A DNA stretch of 7,380 bases. Source: Candidatus Bathyarchaeota archaeon (GTDB taxonomy: Archaea > Thermoproteota > Bathyarchaeia > TCS64). The translations under genes were made by a program, and so were the position numbers. The DNA is taken from NCBI GenBank assembly GCA_002726865.1, contig PBSW01000046.1:1-7380 (forward strand), written 5' to 3'. Position 1 is the first letter of the stretch; the number at the start of each line of letters is the position of its first letter. The notes beneath the pieces were generated by a model. The model made no database searches. It saw only the letters and a program-made list of their open reading frames with translations, and was not told where the DNA came from. Below, piece after piece: positions 1 through 5,740 of the stretch.

Positions 1-289
1 TAAAGGAGGTAAGCACAATAATTCCATTTCTGGGGAGCAATCCGGCTAAAAAAGCAGCCCTCCTTATGTTTTCGTCCCTATCTTCCTTGGAAAACCCCAA
101 TTCCTTCCATAGGTGCTTCCTGATAATATCGCCATCGAGCCTTTCCGCCTTGGTCCCCATTTTTTGTAATTCCTTAGCTACGGCGTCGGCTATGGTTGAT
201 TTCCCTGAGCAAGGAAGGCCGGTAAACCATAGAGTAACCCCACTAGAGGTTGTTTTGGCGGAAACCCGCCCCCAATTTCTGCTATTCAA
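1..289 (-). CDS. cysC: Adenylylsulfate (APS) kinase, 3' end beyond the window
   Basis: This enzyme phosphorylates adenylylsulfate (APS) with ATP to give PAPS, the sulfuryl donor for sulfotransferases; it is cytoplasmic. The visible 96 codons hold a Walker A loop GLPCSGKST (residues 24-32), the DGD motif (52-54) followed by R57, and the family signature FSKEDRDENIRR (66-77). The reading frame is still open at the left edge, just before the expected ISP-type segment, so roughly the C-terminal half is missing (the family is usually about 170-210 residues). The start is TTG at 289-287. It is the only ATG/GTG/TTG between an in-frame TAA upstream and the P-loop, and GGGAGG lies 9 bases ahead of it. 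The gene overlaps the end of sat by 8 bases, which suggests translational coupling. The identity is clear from the motifs; the start is inferred. Confidence 0.95.
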   Translation of the reverse strand, partial: MNSRNWGRVSAKTTSSGVTLWFTGLPCSGKSTIADAVAKELQKMGTKAERLDGDIIRKHLWKELGFSKEDRDENIRRAAFLAGLLPRNGIIVLTSF

Positions 290-1415
290 CGAAAGGGTCC
301 TCCCATCTCTTAATTACCTCTGCAACTTCACGGCGCATAACTTCTTCAGGGGGTCGCTCCCCTCTCAAAAGCATCTCCCTTATCTTGGTGCCGCTGAAGT
401 CTATGTGTTCCTGGTCACGGTGAGGGCAGGTCTTTTCATTAACTACGCTGAGGCACTTTTTGCAGTAAGCAAAGGACTTGAAGAACATCGGAGTGATACC
501 CAAGTCGGGGAACTCCTTGAAGATATCCTGGGCAGCGTAGGGAGGGTAATAGTTTCCCACCCCAGCATGGTCGCGACCAACAATGAAGTGCGTGCAGCCA
601 AAGTTCTTCCTTATTATGGCATGAAAAATAGCCTCTCTTGGGCCAGCATATCGCATTTCCATGGGCAGGGTGCTCATAATCACTCTATCCATCGGGTAAT
701 AATTATCTATTAGGGTTTGGTATGTTTTCAATATAAGCTCATCTTGAAAATCACCCGGCTTCTTTTTCCCTATTACCGGATTTATGAACAGGCCATCGGT
801 AAAAGTCAATGCCGTTTTTTGCAGATACTCATGACCTACGTGGGGGATGTTCCTGGTTTGAAACGCCGCTACGGTTCTCCACCCCTTTTCCTCAAACAAA
901 CGCCGGGTAACCTGAGGTTTGAGGTAATATTCGGCAAAGGGTATTTTGGGGTCATCAATTAAATCTATCTTTCCACCCAAGAGGAATTCTTTCATACTAT
1001 AAACCTTTGCTACGCCGGGATGGGCAGAGTCAGTAGTACCGAAGATCTTTTGCGCCAGCTCTTCCCTGTCATACTGATATATATCCTCGACATGTATTGT
1101 AGCTATTGACCTCTCATCATCTACTAGGACAGCATCATACCCCTTCTTTACCCCGCTGTTTTCGGGAACATCAAAAACAATAGGTATAGTCCAAGGAACA
1201 CCAGTGGCCAGCCTGCCCTTATCTAGGACGCTGATATAATCTTCTCTGGTTAAAAACCCTTCCAGTGGGCTGAACACCCCGTGAGTGATATTCAGGACCT
1301 CTACGGTCTGCTCCTTAGTCAGAACTATCTGCGGAAGTCTTTTGATTTCCTCTACCCTGTCCTTCCCCTTACCGGCGAAACGGTTAATTAACTTACCACC
1401 ATGCGGTTCTGGCAT
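282..1415 (-). CDS. sat: Sulfate adenylyltransferase (ATP sulfurylase)
   Basis: This enzyme makes APS and pyrophosphate from ATP and sulfate, the first step of sulfate activation. The 377-residue protein is full length for the single-chain bacterial/archaeal Sat type: an N-terminal PUA-like domain (about 1-165) followed by the catalytic nucleotidyltransferase domain. The visible active-site motifs are QTRN (186-189), the HVGH histidine pair (192-195), the MRYAGPREA loop (254-262) and GRDHAGVG (280-287). A cysteine/histidine cluster, C318, C321, C330 and H332 (or H337), matches the metal site seen in some bacterial ATP sulfurylases. It is followed by SGTKIREML (341-349). The C-terminus has no fused APS kinase; cysC is instead the separate overlapping gene behind it. 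The ATG start has GAGGTGA just upstream, and the gap to the sulfotransferase gene is 15 bases. This is not the CysDN heterodimer type. Confidence 0.97.
   Translation of the reverse strand: MPEPHGGKLINRFAGKGKDRVEEIKRLPQIVLTKEQTVEVLNITHGVFSPLEGFLTREDYISVLDKGRLATGVPWTIPIVFDVPENSGVKKGYDAVLVDDERSIATIHVEDIYQYDREELAQKIFGTTDSAHPGVAKVYSMKEFLLGGKIDLIDDPKIPFAEYYLKPQVTRRLFEEKGWRTVAAFQTRNIPHVGHEYLQKTALTFTDGLFINPVIGKKKPGDFQDELILKTYQTLIDNYYPMDRVIMSTLPMEMRYAGPREAIFHAIIRKNFGCTHFIVGRDHAGVGNYYPPYAAQDIFKEFPDLGITPMFFKSFAYCKKCLSVVNEKTCPHRDQEHIDFSGTKIREMLLRGERPPEEVMRREVAEVIKRWEDPFVE
299..304 (-). promoter_or_regulatory. Ribosome binding site for cysC
   Basis: GGGAGG on the minus strand lies inside the last codons of sat, 9 bases before the TTG at 289-287. 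It supports that unusual start codon and coupling of cysC translation to sat. Confidence 0.6.
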
Positions 1416-1418
1416 GCT

Positions 1419-1425
1419 TCACCTC
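1419..1425 (-). promoter_or_regulatory. Ribosome binding site for sat
   Basis: GAGGTGA on the minus strand lies in the 15-base gap between the sulfotransferase stop and the sat ATG. The spacing is short if the whole motif is used and 6 bases if only GAGG pairs. It supports the ATG at 1415. Confidence 0.55.
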
Positions 1426-1430
1426 AATTC

Positions 1431-2609
1431 TTAATCTTGGGTAGGTATCCCACATTCCCACTTGCTTAGAATCTGGTTAATGGACTCCTCGACCACCTGG
1501 GCCGAAGTACGCGCCCAGATTTGTTTTTGATAGGCCAGCCTGTTCCCAAGATAGTGGAGCGGTAGTTCATATCTAACGGGACGAATTAGACTTAAGGCGG
1601 GAATTGGTTTTGCCTCACCTAGGTCATAGCCAAACTCCTGAGCGACATCCCCGTTGTAGAGGTTGACTATCATCCTCTCCAACCCGGTGGTTAAGGAATT
1701 ATAAGCCTTTATTCTATCTATATCTGTAGCGGTGACGCTGTCTAAGGCAGTCTTGAATGATGAAGATGAGCTCGTCTTTTTCCCTAGGCAGGTCTGGGTG
1801 AGCAGTATATCCTCCCACGGCAAAGAAAGAGAATCAGCCACAATTTTCATTATCTCATTGGGCTGGGATGTCAGGTCTTCATAATTAATCACCAGATAAT
1901 CATCCCCCAGGACAAACTTGTTTCTTTTGGCCAGGACGAAGCTCAGCATGGATATCTCAGCATGCCCTCTGACAAAGTCCTTATCATTCAAGCGCCGACA
2001 GTATTTATAGTTCATTCTCCTTCTAATTCTCCTTCTCTTTGTCGATGCGTATCGTGTCCTCGGGTCTCGTAATATGTGGACGAACTTCGCATTGGGAAAA
2101 TGCTCCTTTAGTAGTATTGCCGATATTTCATTATCCAGCGGTCGTTTTTCCACAAAATATTTTGGGTGTGAATTCTTGTCAGGCGAAGTGTAGGAACTAA
2201 ATAAAGAAAGAGTTATGGCTTTATATAATACTTCCAGACTGGGTCCGTTCTCTTTCAGGAATTTGGTATAGGTTTCAATGAAGGTTTTACCATTGACCAA
2301 GGATAGGTCCCAGACAGAGCCAGCCCCATACATAAAGGCTAAAAACTTATTTCTCTTCTCTCGGTAAGCAGGGCTGGAATAGAATAGGATATCATCGGTA
2401 AAGATGTAATCCCTGAGGAAAAAGGTCTTTCTGGTTTCCCCTTTATAAGCCTTAAAGTGCTGAAGTATATGGGTCTCAGTAGGTAAAACCAGTAACTCAC
2501 TGTGGCCGTCAAGCAGATTTGCCAAAAGCGTGGTGCCGCTTCTCGGGGCACCGCAAATGAAAACTGGGTTGTCAAGAAAATCCGTTATAGAATCCTCCTT
2601 TGTAACCAT
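1431..2609 (-). CDS. PAPS-dependent sulfotransferase (Sulfotransfer_3 / tyrosylprotein-sulfotransferase-like)
   Basis: The protein transfers a sulfuryl group from PAPS to an acceptor hydroxyl. Numbered from the ATG at 2609 (392 residues), the 5'-phosphosulfate loop is GAPRSGTT (20-27). The 3'-phosphate-binding segment is HILRDPRTRYAS (178-189), preceded by EKRPLDN (154-160). A PTETH stretch puts a glutamate at residue 45, where tyrosylprotein sulfotransferases have their catalytic Glu (the EETR motif). Oddities are a very basic patch KRRRIRRR (191-198) right after the 3'-phosphate site and a run of five serines (280-284). No signal peptide or membrane segment is evident, so the enzyme is probably cytoplasmic. 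A TTG at 2618 would add three residues; neither start has a good ribosome site, and I prefer the ATG. The gene is first behind the promoter at 2667-2694 and directly precedes sat and cysC, its donor supply. The acceptor (glycan, lipid or protein) is unknown. Confidence 0.9.
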   Translation of the reverse strand: MVTKEDSITDFLDNPVFICGAPRSGTTLLANLLDGHSELLVLPTETHILQHFKAYKGETRKTFFLRDYIFTDDILFYSSPAYREKRNKFLAFMYGAGSVWDLSLVNGKTFIETYTKFLKENGPSLEVLYKAITLSLFSSYTSPDKNSHPKYFVEKRPLDNEISAILLKEHFPNAKFVHILRDPRTRYASTKRRRIRRRMNYKYCRRLNDKDFVRGHAEISMLSFVLAKRNKFVLGDDYLVINYEDLTSQPNEIMKIVADSLSLPWEDILLTQTCLGKKTSSSSSFKTALDSVTATDIDRIKAYNSLTTGLERMIVNLYNGDVAQEFGYDLGEAKPIPALSLIRPVRYELPLHYLGNRLAYQKQIWARTSAQVVEESINQILSKWECGIPTQD

Positions 2610-2661
2610 GGCAGACAATTTAATTCATAATTCCCGTCGACTAAACTATTTATCTGACTAA

Positions 2662-2680
2662 CTAATAGTATAGCTACTAG
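2662..2680. repeat. Imperfect inverted repeat over the -10 box, possible operator
   Basis: CTAATAG (2662-2668) and CTACTAG (2674-2680) form an inverted repeat with 7-base arms, one mismatch and a 5-base centre. The predicted -10 box sits across its middle. A repressor binding here would block the promoter, but AT-rich -10 regions form such short palindromes by chance fairly often. Confidence 0.35.
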
Positions 2681-2694
2681 GAAGAATGTGTCAA
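2667..2694 (-). promoter_or_regulatory. Sigma70-type promoter for the sulfotransferase-sat-cysC module
   Basis: On the minus strand a perfect -35 box TTGACA (2694-2689) is followed, after 16 bases, by TATACT (2672-2667), which matches five of six bases of the -10 consensus. Transcription would start near 2660, giving a leader of about 45-50 bases before the sulfotransferase start. It lies in the longest intergenic gap of the window, immediately after the DUF4910 gene stop. The module could therefore be expressed separately from the upstream genes. This is a motif-based prediction. Confidence 0.7.
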
Positions 2695-2705
2695 CTCGGC
2701 ATAGT

Positions 2706-3953
2706 TCAGCATTGACTCCTTTTAACCACCAAACCCTTATTCAGCAACTTATTGATGTAATGATAAACGGCATCAAAATCCATATCCAGTTTCTCAGCGA
2801 TGTCAAATATGCTCTCGTTCCCTTCTAGGCTCAGCATTATGAGTTCCAGATTATTGTTTAGCTCCGGGTCTACTCGCCAATCTACCCATAGGTCGTAACG
2901 CGATAGAAAGATGGGGCCTTTAAATGTTCGCTGTGGGATATAATCTCTGTCCATAATATCAATTATTTTGAGGATTAGCTCTTTTGTTTCTGCCAGCCTT
3001 TCCTCAGTAATGATGCCAGGGTTATCATCGCTGGTATGGTATTCCGGATAAGGATATCGGCTGATGGAAATCATAGGCATATCAACTCCGGGCCCATTAA
3101 AAACCATCTCATCATTACCCACTACCTGTCTGAAGGCACCTTCTCTGAAATCCGACAAATTCCTTTTCATTACGTATCTCGCCAGTCTATCTAATCTGGT
3201 ATTGCCCTGTCGGGTTAATTGGAGGGCGTGAATATTATCATTGCCTGGCATCTCAAGGAAAATCCCGTATTTTAATCCGGGGATTATATTCTCGTTTTGG
3301 CTTAGATAGGCAACCGAGCCTATCGTTTCTGGAACGAGCAAAAATTTATAGGTGTAGTGATGGCGTTTTCTACTCATTTCATTAGCAATATCAACTAGCA
3401 CGGCGACTCCGGCTAAGTCGTCGTTAACCTGAGCCGGGTGGCAGAGATGAGCAACTAGCATAATTATCTCATCGGTTTCTCCAGCTATGGTAAAATCGCC
3501 CACCTTTAGTGTTCCCTTTTCAAATCTGGAATCGATGAAGACCCTATATTTATCCTCGGTAAGCTCTTTCAACCGGCTATATTGCATACAAAAACCCCAA
3601 TCCCTTTCGTAATACTTGAATTCAAACGGGATAGCGTTGGGGCGGTCTTCCCGCCAGTGCAGGTGTTGCAGGAGCTCTTCCTTAGAAACCTCTTTATCGA
3701 CAGGTAGCGAATACGAGATCACATGCAATGGATGTTCTTTGAAGTTAACGATCTTTCTCTCACCACACAGGATATAAGCTTCATTTATCACCCATTTTTC
3801 CGGGGCAACCCACGTCCAGCATTTGGTACCGCTGGGAATCTCATGTACCTTTAAGTCAATGATACCCCCAATGTAGTGCAAAGCTTCATCATATCCACCA
3901 CTTACTAAGGAGCGGTTTTTCATCCACAAGTCTTCAATTAATTTCATCATCAT
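2706..3953 (-). CDS. DUF4910/DUF2172 aminopeptidase-like metalloprotein with C-terminal winged helix
   Basis: The protein belongs to the aminopeptidase-like family (DUF2172/DUF4910, M28-like fold) often found in polysaccharide clusters; its substrate is not known. Numbering is from the GTG at 3971. The N-terminal part with the inserted DUF2172 region covers about 10-165. The putative zinc-site residues are H175/H178 in HLCHP, D184/D185 in NDDLAG, E215 in VPETIGS, E240, and H312 in EYHTSDD. A C-terminal winged-helix-like domain covers about 375-418 (SIFDIAEKLDMDFDAVYHYI). There is no signal peptide, so it should be cytoplasmic. I choose the ATG at 3953 (415 residues): GGGAGAG lies 5 bases upstream. 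The GTG at 3971, which overlaps the preceding methyltransferase stop, has no comparable site. It may trim or hydrolyse an amide or ester on a glycan precursor, but that is speculation. Confidence 0.85.
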   Translation of the reverse strand: MMMKLIEDLWMKNRSLVSGGYDEALHYIGGIIDLKVHEIPSGTKCWTWVAPEKWVINEAYILCGERKIVNFKEHPLHVISYSLPVDKEVSKEELLQHLHWREDRPNAIPFEFKYYERDWGFCMQYSRLKELTEDKYRVFIDSRFEKGTLKVGDFTIAGETDEIIMLVAHLCHPAQVNDDLAGVAVLVDIANEMSRKRHHYTYKFLLVPETIGSVAYLSQNENIIPGLKYGIFLEMPGNDNIHALQLTRQGNTRLDRLARYVMKRNLSDFREGAFRQVVGNDEMVFNGPGVDMPMISISRYPYPEYHTSDDNPGIITEERLAETKELILKIIDIMDRDYIPQRTFKGPIFLSRYDLWVDWRVDPELNNNLELIMLSLEGNESIFDIAEKLDMDFDAVYHYINKLLNKGLVVKRSQC

Positions 3954-3958
3954 AGGCT

Positions 3959-3965
3959 CTCTCCC
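3959..3965 (-). promoter_or_regulatory. Ribosome binding site deciding the start of the DUF4910 gene
   Basis: GGGAGAG on the minus strand is 5 bases from the first of three consecutive ATG codons (3953) and lies downstream of the alternative GTG at 3971. It therefore favours the shorter protein. Confidence 0.55.
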
Positions 3966-3970
3966 TTTCA

Positions 3971-4816
3971 CTACTGAAACTGCCAGACGATAAGTGATGT
4001 CGGATTAAGTGGATTAGGACCAAACAGGCCGTTTTCTGTCCTTAGAATTTTTACTCCCATCTCTTTGAGGCAGGTAAACAGGTCTCTATTATAGTCGTTA
4101 GTCAGAAGGTAGCTTTGCCTCATCAAGCCCAAAACGGTATCGGAGTCGTTGAATTCAAAAACAGGTTCAAGGTGAACGACACAGGCAATTTTCTGCCGGT
4201 ACTTGTTAAAGGTTGACAGGACGGATTTGGCGGATGGTAGCTGCTCAATAGCATGGTTGGTGAAAACTAAGGCCTTCTCTGCCATGGTATCAAAAATCGA
4301 CCAGCTTTCGTCGTAGAAATTGAACTGGGTAACGGTTACTTCGGGTTGGTCTTTGAACAGTTTACGGCCCAAGTTGACGGCGTTTTGAGAATAGTCACCA
4401 CCGATGAATAAGTGGTCGGGTTTTGCATCTCTTAAGACTCCCAAATTGTAGCCGTACCCGCATCCTAGCTCTATTACCACCCGATTTTCCGCTAGATACG
4501 GCAGCAGGTTATCCAGAATAATCTGCCTGTCCTGCCTCTGGACTTCAGCCGCTGGCATCAGGAACAGTTCGTTTCTTTGGGATATACAGGTCTCTTTCTC
4601 TGGCGGTAAAAAATCCTCTTCTATCCTCCTCAATTCCTCAATACCAATGCTGGGGTGCTGCTCGTAGAATTGCCGGAGTTTAGCGAACTTATCTTTGTCG
4701 TATTCGGCATCAATCTTGGCGATGGTGCGCTCTGGTTTAGGAAAGGAGTCAATATTTAATAATCTGGCTACCCAGGGTGAATACTTGGGCAACTCATCGA
4801 GCTCGATTTTTCGCAT
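3971..4816 (-). CDS. Class I SAM-dependent methyltransferase (second of two)
   Basis: The 281-residue protein has a Rossmann-type SAM-binding core after an N-terminal helical region of about 105 residues. Motif I is VIELGCGYGYNLG (114-126), an acidic residue at the end of strand 2 is in GGDYSQNA (139-146), and the motif IV region reads FTNHAIEQLP (185-194). The C-terminal half includes HLEPVFEFND (215-224) and a TNDYNRDL stretch (239-246). The N-terminal extension and this C-terminal pattern differ from the neighbouring methyltransferase, so the two are probably not a recent duplication. No membrane segment is visible. The ATG at 4816 has GGGGG (4828-4824) 7 bases upstream. The stop lies 17 bases before the preferred start of the DUF4910 gene. 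From context it may methylate a sugar or glycan intermediate; the substrate and the O-, N- or C-specificity cannot be told. Confidence 0.85.
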   Translation of the reverse strand: MRKIELDELPKYSPWVARLLNIDSFPKPERTIAKIDAEYDKDKFAKLRQFYEQHPSIGIEELRRIEEDFLPPEKETCISQRNELFLMPAAEVQRQDRQIILDNLLPYLAENRVVIELGCGYGYNLGVLRDAKPDHLFIGGDYSQNAVNLGRKLFKDQPEVTVTQFNFYDESWSIFDTMAEKALVFTNHAIEQLPSAKSVLSTFNKYRQKIACVVHLEPVFEFNDSDTVLGLMRQSYLLTNDYNRDLFTCLKEMGVKILRTENGLFGPNPLNPTSLIVWQFQ

Positions 4817-4822
4817 TTATTT

Positions 4823-4828
4823 TCCCCC
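4823..4828 (-). promoter_or_regulatory. Ribosome binding site for the second methyltransferase
   Basis: GGGGGA on the minus strand lies in the 19-base gap between the two methyltransferase genes, 6 bases before the ATG at 4816. Confidence 0.5.
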
Positions 4829-4835
4829 GTGTGAA

Positions 4836-5711
4836 TCAATCATTTTTAATCGCTTCCACGACATATGCTGAAGCCATTAAATAGCCTTTCCAATCATTGG
4901 GCTTCTCCAACCTCAGACTTAACTCCTGAAACAAACCAGGGTACTTGTTCTCAAAGATAGGGGGCAGGGCATGGTAATGATAAAAGTGGATTTTATTAAC
5001 GGAGAATCCATTTGGCTTAAAAATTTCATCTTCAATGGTCAAAGGATTTCGGAATATGGCGCGAATATCTAAAAAGGATATTTTACCTCTGGTTCTTTTA
5101 TCCGGTTTATTCGCTTTTAATCGCTCGGAATAAAAGCTAATTACTTCTTCAGCCACATCGTCAGGTAAAGAACTTAAATTAATCACCCGGTTAAGGAAGA
5201 AGTCAAGAGAATACTTATTCAAGGTATAGGCGGCAAATAAGTCATTTCTAAATTGTATAAAAACTAGCCCACCTTTATTCAGTCGCTGGCGCATATTTGA
5301 TAGCGCCTTGGCTTCGTCTGAGAGGTGTGGGAAAACACCTAAAGCAAGTATGGCATCAAACTTCTCATCCGGCAGAGTTGAATCGTCCTCCAAATCACCC
5401 TGACCTATTAAGTTAGGGGCAACTCCGGCCTTTTCCAGTTCCTTCTTCCCTGCCTTGACCATCTCTTCTGAGAAATCAAAACCCTCAACTTTAAAGCCTT
5501 CCTTCAATAATCTTAGCATGGGAGTACATGTTCCACAGCCGGCATCCAAAACCGTCTTGACCTGGTTCTGCTTAAGCCGCTCCACTACGAAATTCAGCCT
5601 TATCTGGTTGGCGGGATATTCGTCACATTCCTCCTGGTAGATTTTATGATAATCCCCAGCCTCCTGGTCGTAATATTTCCTCACCTTTTCTTTGTCTGAA
5701 CCTGAGTCCAT
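4836..5711 (-). CDS. Class I SAM-dependent methyltransferase (first of two)
   Basis: The 291-residue protein starts with the typical YYDQEAGDYHKIY helix (13-25) of small-molecule methyltransferases. Motif I is VLDAGCGTCTP (54-64), the acidic end of strand 2 is in GFDFSEEMV (77-85), GDLEDD (105-110) likely contacts adenine, and the motif IV region is FDAILALGVFPHL (118-130). RLNKGGLVFIQ (143-153) is the post-core strand. A C-terminal helical insert (about 160-230) may shape the acceptor site. It resembles Methyltransf_11/25-type enzymes that act on sugars, lipids or other small molecules. The ATG at 5711 has a GGAGGAGTGAGGA purine tract ending 8 bases upstream. It lies 29 bases after the transferase gene and 19 bases before the next methyltransferase, so it is probably co-transcribed with both. 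The substrate is not determinable here. Confidence 0.88.
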   Translation of the reverse strand: MDSGSDKEKVRKYYDQEAGDYHKIYQEECDEYPANQIRLNFVVERLKQNQVKTVLDAGCGTCTPMLRLLKEGFKVEGFDFSEEMVKAGKKELEKAGVAPNLIGQGDLEDDSTLPDEKFDAILALGVFPHLSDEAKALSNMRQRLNKGGLVFIQFRNDLFAAYTLNKYSLDFFLNRVINLSSLPDDVAEEVISFYSERLKANKPDKRTRGKISFLDIRAIFRNPLTIEDEIFKPNGFSVNKIHFYHYHALPPIFENKYPGLFQELSLRLEKPNDWKGYLMASAYVVEAIKND

Positions 5712-5718
5712 GGCTATA

Positions 5719-5731
5719 TCCTCACTCCTCC
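5719..5731 (-). promoter_or_regulatory. Ribosome binding site for the first methyltransferase
   Basis: A GGAGGAGTGAGGA purine tract on the minus strand lies in the 29-base gap before the methyltransferase. Its GAGG end is about 8 bases from the ATG at 5711, the normal distance. Confidence 0.6.
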
Positions 5732-5740
5732 GAAGGTCTG

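Noticed and set aside
66..713. 215-codon open frame on the plus strand
   Set aside because: It lies antisense to cysC and the 3' half of sat, both of which carry clear family motifs. Its own translation shows no recognisable domain.
717..962. Plus-strand 81-codon frame antisense to sat
   Set aside because: It is fully contained in the conserved catalytic part of sat and has no supporting signals.
2339..2575. 78-codon minus-strand open frame within the sulfotransferase gene
   Set aside because: It is an alternate-frame shadow across the PAPS-binding region, with no independent ribosome site or motif.
2619..2705. Intrinsic terminator after the DUF4910 gene
   Set aside because: The only inverted repeat has a short AT-rich stem with one mismatch and no following T-run on the minus strand. 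It overlaps the -10 box and fits an operator better than a terminator.
3971..4816. The two methyltransferases as a recent tandem duplication or one split gene
   Set aside because: Each has its own complete motif I and core, and their flanking regions do not align by eye. They are separate full-length genes.
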